A DNA stretch of 64,000 nt from Litorilituus lipolyticus (GCF_006439335.1 NZ_SAWY01000009.1:124001-188000); one strand, 5' to 3'; counted from the first letter of the stretch, positions 26,652 through 35,988 are shown. A program made the numbers and translations. Notes: generated by a model not told the origin, from the letters alone.

Positions 26652-27948
26652 ATTCAGTGATTTTTTTAAGTAAGCCTTCGTTAAATAGTCTATTAGCTAA
26701 AGCAATTAAGTCGGTAGCATAGCAACCAATTTTATTAGCAATATCAATAAGGTCATGTTCGCCATCACAATAAGCGATAAAGTCCATCATGGTAATTACA
26801 TCAGTATAATCTTCAGTCATGCTACTTAATGTAGGGTATAGCCCTCGTTTACCCAATTGTGGTTCACATAGTACGGTAACTTGGTATTTATGATTGCTTT
26901 CAAGTAACAATAAGCATTGCTGAATAATTGAAAAACCACCTTGTAAACCCTCTGGCGATATAACATCAAGGTTATCTAATGAGGTATGGTATTCAGGGTA
27001 TTCACCGTATTTGGTTCTCATCACTGAACATACCGGTAAATCAACACCAGGAGCGCAGTATTGTCTCTCGTCACTGCCTCGTTGTAAAAAGGTGTATTGT
27101 TGAAAGCTATCAACAGAATGCTTAAGCGCATGAAGGGCTACTTTATCAGCTAAACTTTTTTCGCTACGTGATGGTACAAATGAGTAATCATTATTATCAC
27201 CAACACAAGTAACCACAAACCCTGCTATGGTATTGGCTTTCATATGCTCAAAATGTCGGCTTACATAGGTAATGGCACCAATAGTTTCTGGTACAAATAT
27301 TATTCGATAACTGTATTCTGTAGTTGTTAAGCACTTTAACCATTGCGCTAAGGCTGTAGTAACAACGGGACCTGAAAGTTCGTTGTTAGCTAATGAAGGG
27401 TGGCACACGTAAGTCGATAATAAGACTTCTTTGTCAGAGCGGCCTTTTATAAGAAGTTGACCATAATTTAAAATGCCATCTTCAAGGGTACTGTCTATTT
27501 TTACTCGATATTTGCCAGGTTTAAGGGCTTTTCTTTGGTTTTCTGTTACGCAAAATCCCCAACGCCGTTGATAATATGAAGTGATATAAGGAATAGCGTC
27601 AGGTTGATTAGGCAAAGAGTATAAGTGGGCATTGAGCTCTTCTAACTCTATTATTTTATCTATAGGCTCTGAATAACCCATAACATGAAGGTTCGAATTG
27701 GCAAAATCGATAACACGCTCACCTGATTCATTTTCAATAAAAGCTTGTTTAATATTCCACTCTTGTGGCACTTGCCAATCAAAAACCTGTTCTCCAGACT
27801 TTATTGATTCTATGGTTAATTCGGGAATTTGTTGTTGTAGGTAAGATAGGGTGTCCCTAACGCCTTGGCCAGTTAAACTTCGACAAATTGGGAAAAGATC
27901 GGTTGCCCATTGGTACATTTTTGTACCGATTTGATTAAAGTTTTGCAA
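26650..27948 (-). CDS. DUF4910/DUF2172 aminopeptidase-like protein
   Basis: A 432-residue member of the family found in polysaccharide and nonulosonate loci: an M28-peptidase-like domain with an inserted DUF2172 domain, ending in a winged-helix-like tail. Family landmarks are CRSLTGQGVRDTL (about 22-34), YQRRWGFCVTENQ, STYVCHPSLANNELSGP (putative metal-site His) and YPEYHTSLDNLD. The start is TTG at 27948, preceded by AAGGGTG. It is the only gene on - in the left arm of the island. The biochemical role of the family is not established. Confidence 0.8.
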   Translation of the reverse strand: MQNFNQIGTKMYQWATDLFPICRSLTGQGVRDTLSYLQQQIPELTIESIKSGEQVFDWQVPQEWNIKQAFIENESGERVIDFANSNLHVMGYSEPIDKIIELEELNAHLYSLPNQPDAIPYITSYYQRRWGFCVTENQRKALKPGKYRVKIDSTLEDGILNYGQLLIKGRSDKEVLLSTYVCHPSLANNELSGPVVTTALAQWLKCLTTTEYSYRIIFVPETIGAITYVSRHFEHMKANTIAGFVVTCVGDNNDYSFVPSRSEKSLADKVALHALKHSVDSFQQYTFLQRGSDERQYCAPGVDLPVCSVMRTKYGEYPEYHTSLDNLDVISPEGLQGGFSIIQQCLLLLESNHKYQVTVLCEPQLGKRGLYPTLSSMTEDYTDVITMMDFIAYCDGEHDLIDIANKIGCYATDLIALANRLFNEGLLKKITE

Positions 27949-28071
27949 AAATCACCCTTACTTATTAGCTAATGAGTTGTTTATCTTATTATTTACGCTA
28001 AATACTTTAACTCAGCAATTGTAATTTGTTAATCTATTCTTAGATATTATGGCAATGAAAAGGCAGTGATT

Positions 28072-28584
28072 ATGTCTCATTCAATTTCTACTGAGCGTTT
28101 TTATATTCGAGAGCTTACCAGCGATGATGCAAGTCAACACTATTTAGACTGGTTTAAGCAGGAAGAAATTACTCGCTATATAACCCATGTGCCCACTACT
28201 TTAGCCGAGCTTGCAAATTATATTAAAGATAATCAAGCCGATCCAACGGCCTATCTCTTTGGCATTTTTCCTCATGATTCAGCGCAGCATATTGGTAATA
28301 TTCGATATGAGTTTGCCTACAATGGCCATGATAAAGTCGACATGGGGATTTTATTAGGCGATCAGCAATGGCGAGGCAAAGGGGTTGCTGCAGAGGCTAT
28401 TATTGCCGTATCACGCTATTTTGTTGAACACTTTGGTACAAAACAAATAATTTTAGGTGTGGACAGTGCAAACACTGCTGCTGTAAAAGCCTATGAGAAA
28501 ATTGGCTTTGTTGAGATTGAAAAAATACTTATAGAAGCGCCAGAAAAAGTTGGTCTTTTGATGGTATGGGACTTGCTAGATTAA
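28072..28584 (+). CDS. GNAT-family N-acetyltransferase (RimJ/RimL type)
   Basis: A small acetyltransferase of 170 residues. The acetyl-CoA pyrophosphate loop is seen in GILLGDQQWRGKGVAAEAI (about 98-116), followed by VDSANTAAVKAYEKIGFVEI. An in-frame GTG at 28066 exists, but the ATG at 28072 is better placed behind AAAAGG. It is separate from the GNAT domain fused to PseG, so the island encodes two GNAT activities as well as an AAC(3)-type one. Confidence 0.85.
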   Translation: MSHSISTERFYIRELTSDDASQHYLDWFKQEEITRYITHVPTTLAELANYIKDNQADPTAYLFGIFPHDSAQHIGNIRYEFAYNGHDKVDMGILLGDQQWRGKGVAAEAIIAVSRYFVEHFGTKQIILGVDSANTAAVKAYEKIGFVEIEKILIEAPEKVGLLMVWDLLD

Positions 28585-28626
28585 TCGCATAACTTGTTTA
28601 TAAGCATAGATAAATTGGAGCAAACC

Positions 28627-29937
28627 TTGGCTAAACATGATAATAAATTTTACGCTGACCGTGCAAAGCGTTTTATTCCAGGTGGCGCACATACTTATAG
28701 TAAAGGAGATGATCAGTTTCCAGCGAATGCACCCGCAGTAATAACTCGAGGAAAGGGGTGTCATGTATGGGATGCAGAAGATAACCAATTTACTGATTTT
28801 GCCCTATCATTAGGTACAGTTGTTTTAGGTCACGCATATGAGCCTGTATTAGAAGCGGTCCGTAATGAGTTAGTTAAAGGCGTTAACTTTGTTAGGCCTT
28901 CAATAATTGAGGGGGAATTAGCTGAGTTAATTTGCGATATTGTGCCTTGCGCAGAAATGGTAAAATTAGCTAAGCATGGTAGTGATGTGACAACGGCTTC
29001 TATTAAACTCGCCCGTGCCTATACCGGAAAAGAGCGGGTTATTCGCTGTTCAGCTGATGCTTTCAATGCCGTGCATGATTGGTTTATTGGCTCAACAGTT
29101 GTTGATAGAGGTGTGCCACAAGCCGTCAAAGATCTGACATTAAAATTTGAATATAACAATATTGATTCTCTTTCTGCTTTATTCATGCAATACCCTAATG
29201 AAATTGCTTGTGTTATTTTTGAGCCGATTTCTTTTATTGAGCCAGAGCCTGGTTTTTTACAAGCGGTAAAAGATTTATGTGAAATTAATGGCGCTCTTTT
29301 GATTTTTGATGAAGTGGTTTCAGGTTTTAGGTTTTCATTGGGTGGTGGGCAAGAATATTGTGGCGTGACACCTCATTTAGCTGCTTTTGGAAAAGCCATG
29401 GCTAATGGTTTTTCAGTCAGTGCATTAGCAGGGCGACGAGATATTATGGAGTTAGGTGGTATTGAAGGCGAGCAAGAACGAGTCTTTTTATTATCAACCA
29501 CTCACGGTGGTGAAACCCACTCTATAGCGGCGGCATTGAAAACCATTAACACCCTAAAAGAATATAATATCATTGATCACATATGGAAAACTGGTGGATT
29601 AATTAAGCAAGGTTTGAGTCAAGCTGCTGAAAGTGCAGGTATTAGCGACTTAGTAGAAGTGGGTGGTTATGATTGTAAGCCAGCTTTTGCTATGTTGGGT
29701 AATGACGGTAAGCCTTGCATGATCACCAGAACATTATTTTTACAAGAGACAATAAAGCGTGGCGTGTTAATGCCATATATTGTGCCTAGCTTTTCGCATA
29801 GTCCACAAATTATTGATGGTGCGATGGAAAAAATAACAGAAGCATTTGCTGTGATAAATAAAGCAAGAAAAGAAGACAATATTGCAGGTTATGTCGAAGG
29901 CGATATAGTGAAGCCTGTATTTAGAAAGTACAACTAA
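28627..29937 (+). CDS. Class III PLP aminotransferase, glutamate-1-semialdehyde aminomutase-like
   Basis: A 436-residue PLP enzyme. FIPGGAHTYSKGDDQFP at the N-terminus, the FDEVVSGFRFSLGGGQ segment and FGKAMANGFSVSALAGR (Schiff-base lysine) are typical of the GSA aminomutase-like subgroup of class III aminotransferases. The TTG at 28627 behind GGAG (28617-28620) is preferred; an in-frame TTG at 28594 lacks a ribosome-binding site. The location argues for a sugar- or acyl-group-linked transamination, not heme synthesis. Confidence 0.85.
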   Translation: MAKHDNKFYADRAKRFIPGGAHTYSKGDDQFPANAPAVITRGKGCHVWDAEDNQFTDFALSLGTVVLGHAYEPVLEAVRNELVKGVNFVRPSIIEGELAELICDIVPCAEMVKLAKHGSDVTTASIKLARAYTGKERVIRCSADAFNAVHDWFIGSTVVDRGVPQAVKDLTLKFEYNNIDSLSALFMQYPNEIACVIFEPISFIEPEPGFLQAVKDLCEINGALLIFDEVVSGFRFSLGGGQEYCGVTPHLAAFGKAMANGFSVSALAGRRDIMELGGIEGEQERVFLLSTTHGGETHSIAAALKTINTLKEYNIIDHIWKTGGLIKQGLSQAAESAGISDLVEVGGYDCKPAFAMLGNDGKPCMITRTLFLQETIKRGVLMPYIVPSFSHSPQIIDGAMEKITEAFAVINKARKEDNIAGYVEGDIVKPVFRKYN

Positions 29938-29962
29938 GTTTTTTTAATTATAATTAAAGGCT

Positions 29963-29999
29963 TGATGAATGTGACTGGTTATATCCAGCACATTCATCA
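29963..29999. terminator. Strong hairpin between the converging arms of the island
   Basis: TGATGAATGTG-A-CTGG (from 29963) pairs with CCAGCACATTCATCA (29985-29999), giving 15 pairs with one bulged A and a 6-nt loop. It lies between the stops of the aminotransferase (+) and the acyl ligase (-). No long T run follows on +; on - an AT-rich stretch follows. A bidirectional terminator is likely. Confidence 0.65.
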
Positions 30000-30028
30000 G
30001 ATTCTCTCAATAAACTCATTATTAAATC

Positions 30029-31618
30029 TTACCTAAATAACATCGCCCTAAGTGGCGCTGACCAATCTTCATCTAAGCTATTGTATTGCTCTCTTAATAA
30101 TAACTTAGAAGTTTTTCCTGAGGCGGTGAGCGGTAACGACTGTTCAAAATAGTACTTTAATGGTCGCTGAAAAGGTGCCAAAGTTTTATTGGCGACACGT
30201 CGTAGTTCTTTTTCAAGCGATTTTACGGCTTGCTGTTGATCCGTTTCAGCAGGAAATTGTGCGACACAAACCGCTAATATTACTTCACCAAGAAATTTAT
30301 CATCAACTCCTATAACGGCTACTTCTTTAACTGCTTGATGTTTTGCAATCGTCGTTTCAATATCTTTAGGGTAAATATTGATCCCGCCAGAAATAATAAT
30401 ATCCTTCTTTCTGCCAACATAAGTTAAAAAGCCATCTTGGGCAATCTTACCTAGATCACCCGTTAAAAAATAGCCATCTTTAAATGATGATTGCGTTAGC
30501 TGTTTTTTATGATAATAACCGTTAAATACTAAAGGTGACTTTACTGCGATTTCACCAATGCTATTACAGGGTAATTCGCTTTTATCTTCATCAAGAATTT
30601 TAATGGCAACATTGGGGCAGGGTGTACCAACACTGGTGTGTTTTTCTTTAGCATATTTAGGGTAAAGATTAGTTGCGGTAGCAACTTCCGTTGCACCGTA
30701 CATTTCATGAAAATCACAACCAACAGCATTGAAGAGTTGTTCTTTAAAATGATTATCAATAGGCGCAGAGGACGTGACTATGGTTTTTAATGACTGTAAT
30801 TGCTTGGCATTAAGCAGTAATTCGTCTTTTAAAGCGTATAAATGCGAAGAAACGCTAATGACTTTACTCACTTTGTGATTTTCAACCGCTAGAAGCCACC
30901 GTTGAGGAGTAAAATGTTTCAGGTGAACGAGGGTGCAACCTTTGAGTAATGGAACAAAAAAGAGTCGTTGACCTAAAGAGTGAAAAAAAGGTGAAGCACA
31001 TAATACCGTATCAGTTTCATTAATATCATATAACTGCCAACTTTGTTGTGCCCTAGATAATTTTGATTGTTGCGATAAAGCAATAGGCTTAGGTGCGCCC
31101 GTTGAGCCCGATGAAAGTGTAATAATGAAGTCATCTTGATCTGATGAGTGTTCAGTATGTTTATTATCAGATGCATTTTGCTCAGTGCTTTTTATACTAC
31201 TTGATCCTTGTTTAGCTTGTTCGATCAATGCTTCAACGTTAATAAATTGAACACTTTCCATACTGGGCAAAGACATGCACTGTTGTACTTTTGCTGAAAA
31301 CTCTTGTTCATAAATAACAATACTAACATCGGTTGCTTGCCAGCCACTGGCTAACTGCTCTTTTGTTAATTGAGGGTTTGTGGGCACACAAGTCGTCCCC
31401 AGTTTTGCTATAGCTAATGAGAGCGCAGCGGTATTAAGAGGAGCTTCTGTAAGTAAGGCAACTCTGGGTGTTGAGGAAAGTGATGCTAATGTTGCTGACC
31501 ATTGTAAAGAAAGCTGCTCGAGTGCTTGATAAGTATAGTGCTTGTTATCTGATATTATGGCTGTTTTATTGTGATACGCTTGCGCTATTTTTTGAAACGT
31601 ATGAAAAAGAACAGTCAT
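30029..31618 (-). CDS. Acyl-CoA synthetase-like AMP-dependent ligase
   Basis: A 529-residue ANL-superfamily adenylating enzyme. Motifs include ITLSSGSTGAPKPIALS (P-loop), EMYGATEVATATN, FLTGDLGKIAQDGFLTYVGR and SLPLTASGKTSKLLLRE (catalytic Lys). It lacks the amino-acid type A4 signature of the other adenylation enzyme and looks like an acyl or aryl acid ligase. It lies downstream of carrier protein 2 on the same strand with a 150-bp gap, so it may acylate that carrier. Confidence 0.83.
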   Translation of the reverse strand: MTVLFHTFQKIAQAYHNKTAIISDNKHYTYQALEQLSLQWSATLASLSSTPRVALLTEAPLNTAALSLAIAKLGTTCVPTNPQLTKEQLASGWQATDVSIVIYEQEFSAKVQQCMSLPSMESVQFINVEALIEQAKQGSSSIKSTEQNASDNKHTEHSSDQDDFIITLSSGSTGAPKPIALSQQSKLSRAQQSWQLYDINETDTVLCASPFFHSLGQRLFFVPLLKGCTLVHLKHFTPQRWLLAVENHKVSKVISVSSHLYALKDELLLNAKQLQSLKTIVTSSAPIDNHFKEQLFNAVGCDFHEMYGATEVATATNLYPKYAKEKHTSVGTPCPNVAIKILDEDKSELPCNSIGEIAVKSPLVFNGYYHKKQLTQSSFKDGYFLTGDLGKIAQDGFLTYVGRKKDIIISGGINIYPKDIETTIAKHQAVKEVAVIGVDDKFLGEVILAVCVAQFPAETDQQQAVKSLEKELRRVANKTLAPFQRPLKYYFEQSLPLTASGKTSKLLLREQYNSLDEDWSAPLRAMLFR

Positions 31619-31768
31619 AGCTAGTTACCTGTTGGTTTAATGTATTTCTAAAGGATGGTTTAATTAAGTGACTAATGTAAGCTATCAATAAAAGCTACCC
31701 ATGAAAATTAGGTGTTCCAATGACAGCTCGTTTATCCATTGTGACTTAGATACTACAGTAGACAATTA

Positions 31769-32029
31769 TTATTGTGGTGCAATTTTACTCGCAACTTTCT
31801 CTGCTAATGCGTGAACAACACGCATTTTTTCATCAGCTAACTCCATAGGTGTAAGTTTGATAGCATATTCGCTTTCTAAGGTCATTATCATACTTAATGT
31901 AGCAAATGAGTCGAGCAGTTGTTCATTAACAAAATTACTGCTGCCACTAACAGAGATGTTATCTTCTGTGGTGTTGTCTTCAATATATTCAATGATAAAT
32001 TGTTCAACCTGATCTATAACTGCTGTCAT
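31769..32029 (-). CDS. Acyl carrier protein 2
   Basis: An 86-residue carrier protein with phosphopantetheine serine Ser41 in the LLDSFATLSMIM motif. The start is the ATG that overlaps the pseI stop (ATGA), not an in-frame codon farther upstream at 32044. It is the second carrier protein of the island and is paired with the acyl-CoA synthetase-like gene. Confidence 0.85.
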   Translation of the reverse strand: MTAVIDQVEQFIIEYIEDNTTEDNISVSGSSNFVNEQLLDSFATLSMIMTLESEYAIKLTPMELADEKMRVVHALAEKVASKIAPQ

Positions 32030-33081
32030 TGTATAACATCCCATGATAAACGATCGCCAAGTGTTAAATCTTGGCTCGCTACTCTGCCCAACACGATGTC
32101 TTTATACTTGGTTGATAAGCCAAACCCTGGGCGAACCGACTTTATATTTTGCTCAGTAAAGGCTTCACCTTTTTTAATGTCAGCACTCACATAAAGAGAG
32201 CGACGACCATTTTTATTCAAGCTTGCCGCTGGAGTTAAATCATAATCAACTTTACCGATAGCTTTTTCAGCTCGTCTGATTTCAATAATCATTTGTTGAA
32301 ATTCTTCAATGGTCAAAGAAAAGAAGCTATCTACTGTTTCGACTTCATCAGCTAATTTTATATGTTTTTCGATGACCTTAGCGCCAAGAGCTACGGCGGC
32401 AATTGAGACGCCTATGCCCATAGTGTGATCAGATAAACCTGCGTGGCAATTGAAGGTTTCTTCAAGGTTTGCGACGGTTTTTAGGTTTACTTCTTCAGGC
32501 GGTGTAGGGTAAGCCGTTGTACATTTTAATAAGATAACATCCTTACAACCATGTGCTTTTAAATGACTCACTGCAGTAAAAACATCGCCAATATTTGCCA
32601 AGCCTGTCGATACGATTACTGGCTTGCCCGTTTTAGCCACTTTTTCAAGTAAGGCTAAATCGACTATTTCAGGCGAAGCTATTTTATAGGCTTTCACTGG
32701 GTATTGCTCTAATTCATCAACTGATGTTTCATCAAAGACAGAACCGAACAATTCTATGCCTAACTCTTCTGCATGTTTAAATAGCTCAGGTAACCACTCC
32801 CATGGGGTGTGCGCATATTCGTATAAGTTATAGAGGTTTTTATAGGCCGCCCAAGCATTGTCTTTAGCAATTGCAAAATCTGTTTTATCACTGTTTAGTG
32901 TGATGGTGTCAGGTCGATAAACTTGAATTTTAATCGCATCAGCGCCGGCTTTATGTGCCGCATGGATCATTTCAATGGCTTTGGTGATTTCACCTCCATG
33001 GTTGCCAGATAATTCAGCAATCACGTAAGTGGGTTGGTCTTTACCAATGGCTATTGAGCCAATGTTTATATCATTCATCAT
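32026..33081 (-). CDS. pseI: Pseudaminic acid synthase PseI (NeuB family)
   Basis: PseI condenses the altrose intermediate with phosphoenolpyruvate to make pseudaminic acid. The protein of about 351 residues has the NeuB TIM-barrel features YVIAELSGNHGG, ADAIKIQVYRPDT, HTPWEWLPELF (PseI-like), KPVIVSTGLANI and AGLSDHTMGIGV, plus a C-terminal SAF (antifreeze-like) domain. The start at 33081 (MMNDINIG) directly follows the stop of the Gfo/Idh gene. NeuB-type sialic or legionaminic synthases are alternatives, but the neighbouring pseB, C, F and G favour PseI. Confidence 0.88.
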   Translation of the reverse strand: MMNDINIGSIAIGKDQPTYVIAELSGNHGGEITKAIEMIHAAHKAGADAIKIQVYRPDTITLNSDKTDFAIAKDNAWAAYKNLYNLYEYAHTPWEWLPELFKHAEELGIELFGSVFDETSVDELEQYPVKAYKIASPEIVDLALLEKVAKTGKPVIVSTGLANIGDVFTAVSHLKAHGCKDVILLKCTTAYPTPPEEVNLKTVANLEETFNCHAGLSDHTMGIGVSIAAVALGAKVIEKHIKLADEVETVDSFFSLTIEEFQQMIIEIRRAEKAIGKVDYDLTPAASLNKNGRRSLYVSADIKKGEAFTEQNIKSVRPGFGLSTKYKDIVLGRVASQDLTLGDRLSWDVIQ

Positions 33082-33082
33082 A

Positions 33083-34231
33083 TTATTGTGTCTTTTCAAA
33101 ATTGCTTAAATCTATCCAGCGTCTTTCTTTATTAGCAACATTGGCTGCTTGAAAAAGTGCTAATCCTTCGTGTGCATGTGACCAACCATAGACATAAGGT
33201 GAATCATGCTCGCCTTTGGCTTTAAATTGTTCAAGGGCATCAGCCATGTCAGTATATAGATTGGCAAAAGCTTCAATAAAGCCTGATGGATGACCTGGCT
33301 TAAAACGATCTCTTACTTCATTTTGATACTGACAATTACCTCTGTCGTAGGTTACACGGCTAGAATCTTTATTAAAAATATGTAAGCGCTCAGGTTCTTC
33401 TTGATACCACTCTGCACTACCTTGATCACCAAATATTCTTAGCTTTAAACCATTTCTATGCCCTAATGCTGTTTTACTTACCCACATTGAAGCTCGAAAG
33501 TCTTGCTCGTAGTTTACCCACATGTAGGCATCGTCAACAATACCATCAAAAATCGAGAAGTGATGGAAATCAGCATTGATACTTTGTGGTTTTAAATCAG
33601 TGATAAAACCCGTTAAGTGATGAATATGCACGGCTAAATCAAGTAATAGGGTTGGAATGTCACCATCTTGCAATCGCCACGCTTGCGGACACATTTTTTC
33701 TTCAGCTTGAATAAACCCATCTGAAGGCATTTCAATTTGTATTTGTTTTAGCTTCCCTAGAGTTCCTGATTCAATATGGCGTCGCAAGTCTCGAACCATA
33801 GGATAACCGCTATAATTGAAGGTGACAGCTAGGAAGCCTTTACTTTTATCTAATGCTTGCTTAATTTTGTTTGATTGCTCAATATTTGCTGCCATGGCTT
33901 TTTCACAGATAACAGCAACATCGTTTTCAAGTAATTGGCAAACCACTTCTTGGTGATGAGGTGTTGGCGTTAGAACAACTACGGCATCTAAGTGCTGCTT
34001 TTCATGTTCAATATATTGTTGCCAATCATGATAAACTTTCTCTTCAGGTAAATGCCATGCTTTACCTGTTGCCATACTTGTGTCTTCATCTCGACTAAAG
34101 CAACCTGAAGCAACTTGCCATCTTTCATCTAATTGACACGCTACCCAGTGTGCGTGGCCAACGGCTGATTTTATAGAGCCGCCTATAAAACCGAGCTTTA
34201 ACGGCTTTTTGTTTTGTGAAGCTGTGATCAT
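33083..34231 (-). CDS. Gfo/Idh/MocA-family NAD(P)-dependent oxidoreductase
   Basis: A 382-residue protein with an N-terminal Rossmann dinucleotide site (LGFIGGSIKSAVGHAHW, about 13-29). The EKAMA motif, where the conserved EKP-type lysine lies, is followed by a C-terminal substrate domain with DLAVHIHHLTG. It is coupled to pseI (one base between stop and start). It is not part of the standard Pse pathway, so it probably oxidises or reduces a sugar position to make a derivative. Confidence 0.83.
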   Translation of the reverse strand: MITASQNKKPLKLGFIGGSIKSAVGHAHWVACQLDERWQVASGCFSRDEDTSMATGKAWHLPEEKVYHDWQQYIEHEKQHLDAVVVLTPTPHHQEVVCQLLENDVAVICEKAMAANIEQSNKIKQALDKSKGFLAVTFNYSGYPMVRDLRRHIESGTLGKLKQIQIEMPSDGFIQAEEKMCPQAWRLQDGDIPTLLLDLAVHIHHLTGFITDLKPQSINADFHHFSIFDGIVDDAYMWVNYEQDFRASMWVSKTALGHRNGLKLRIFGDQGSAEWYQEEPERLHIFNKDSSRVTYDRGNCQYQNEVRDRFKPGHPSGFIEAFANLYTDMADALEQFKAKGEHDSPYVYGWSHAHEGLALFQAANVANKERRWIDLSNFEKTQ

Positions 34232-34292
34232 AAAAATCTCTTTAACTTACGTTTAACTAGCGACGTATTCGTATATATAAAATTAACCATCA

Positions 34293-35972
34293 TTAACGGT
34301 TAATTTCGTCTGTATTACTATTTGGACAATAAGTCACATAATGAAAATTGTCGCGTTCGGCACCATTAAACAGTGTTTTAATAGCTTTATCGTATGCATG
34401 GTCTGTACCAATATCCGAAAAACCTAAGTATTTATTTAGCAAGCGAACAAATTTATTTTCTTTGTGAATAACGGCTACCCAAGGTGTTGTAGGGTAGAGG
34501 TTTTTACAATGCTCTAATTGCCAATTAAGTGCTAATAAGGCCTCTTGAAAACCAATATCACGTTCACATATAAACCAGCCACCAATTAAAAAGGCTTTAT
34601 CCTCAATTTTTCTTATTTCATGCCATATATACAGCACAGGCTTACCTTGGTGTGAGAGTAAATATGAATCACGCTTTGTATTGAACCACCATGCATAATG
34701 AGAGAGAAATGGAATTGGCTCAGCTTGAATCATGTTTTGGCAATTGTTGGGTAAGTTACGACTTTGTAAATAATGGTTTATATCGCTATCATTTACTGCT
34801 CGTAAGGTGTAACTGTTTGAGTCGATAAGATATTGATGCTCACTCGAACAATTGTTTTGCTCAGTTTGACTGCTTTTTGATTGCGAACCTTCAAACAGAG
34901 CAGGTAGAGCTAATAATTGTTTGGCAACACGCTCGGTACCTAGGGCATCTATGGGCTGTTCAGCATTAAGTATTAAAGATTTTATACGAGCATAATGTGT
35001 GTATGCTGAATTGACGAAATACGTTAAATTCTCAGCGGTAATTTCACTGAATGAATCTAAGTGAAAATAATGGCCTAATTGAGCTAACTGCGCTTTTTCT
35101 GAGTGTTGGTTTTCTGCAATAGCAAAGGTTAATGCAGGAATTTTTAATGCCAGTAACTGGTAGATAATACCGCCTGCAGCGCCAATATATAAATGACAGT
35201 TTTCTAAGTAAAGGTATAAATCTGTTTTACCTACAAGTAACTCGACTTTATTGTTATTTTCATAATGTTCAATAAAGCGCTCGCTGTTATGAGCTAAGGG
35301 CCCCAACACAACCAGTAATTTAAAATCAAAATCGAATGTTTGTTGTGATAATAGGAAATCGATTAATTGCTGGCATTGTAATAAATCACCAGCCCCACCT
35401 AAGCCAAGCATAATAGTAAATTCATTTTCGGGAGTAGGTTTTAGCTGATTATGCTGTATTTGATTTTGGTATTTTTCATCAAGTAACACATAATCTGGGC
35501 CTAGCAGTTTGGTAGCTTTGTTGGGAATAAGGGCGTCATAGGCTGTTTGAGTTTGCAGACCGCGCCATTTCATATCAACGAGAATGTCACATTGATGCTC
35601 GCGTAACAAATCATCAATAACTAACAGCTGAATATTGTCTTTAGCGTTTTGATAAATTGTTTCTTCCCATGATTTTGCTAACCGGTAATCATCGATGACG
35701 ATATTGGCTGCTTGATATTGGTCGAGTAAGGCTAAGCACTTTTGAGCATCTTCCACTTCATTAAGTTTTTCTTGTGGCTCTAAATAAAGTGCTTGTGTTT
35801 CTATGTGTGATAAAAAAGGCTGTATTGTCTGCTCAATATAGTCCAATACAAAGATGACTTTGCTTTGGTGCTTTTTTAATGCTTTAGCAAGCTGTAGGCA
35901 GCGAACAAGGTGACCAATGCCTGTGTTTTTACCTGCATTGGTTCTTATGATAGTGGTAGTTTTTGAGGTCAT
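34293..35972 (-). CDS. pseG: PseG-PseH fusion: UDP-sugar hydrolase plus GNAT acetyltransferase
   Basis: The 559-residue protein has two parts. Residues 1 to about 350 are PseG, the UDP-2,4-diacetamido-2,4,6-trideoxy-altropyranose hydrolase, with the GNTGIGHLVRCLQLA-type start (NAGKNTGIGHLVRCLQLAKA) and LGLGGAGDLLQC. Residues about 365-540 form a GNAT-like domain (YTLRAVNDSDINHYLQSR to VIHKENKFVRLLNKYLGF), the expected place of the 4-N-acetyltransferase PseH. A Ser/Gln-rich linker (about 352-365) joins them. The fusion explains why no separate pseH is seen. Confidence 0.85.
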   Translation of the reverse strand: MTSKTTTIIRTNAGKNTGIGHLVRCLQLAKALKKHQSKVIFVLDYIEQTIQPFLSHIETQALYLEPQEKLNEVEDAQKCLALLDQYQAANIVIDDYRLAKSWEETIYQNAKDNIQLLVIDDLLREHQCDILVDMKWRGLQTQTAYDALIPNKATKLLGPDYVLLDEKYQNQIQHNQLKPTPENEFTIMLGLGGAGDLLQCQQLIDFLLSQQTFDFDFKLLVVLGPLAHNSERFIEHYENNNKVELLVGKTDLYLYLENCHLYIGAAGGIIYQLLALKIPALTFAIAENQHSEKAQLAQLGHYFHLDSFSEITAENLTYFVNSAYTHYARIKSLILNAEQPIDALGTERVAKQLLALPALFEGSQSKSSQTEQNNCSSEHQYLIDSNSYTLRAVNDSDINHYLQSRNLPNNCQNMIQAEPIPFLSHYAWWFNTKRDSYLLSHQGKPVLYIWHEIRKIEDKAFLIGGWFICERDIGFQEALLALNWQLEHCKNLYPTTPWVAVIHKENKFVRLLNKYLGFSDIGTDHAYDKAIKTLFNGAERDNFHYVTYCPNSNTDEINR

Positions 35973-35988
35973 TATTGTCTGTTTGGCT

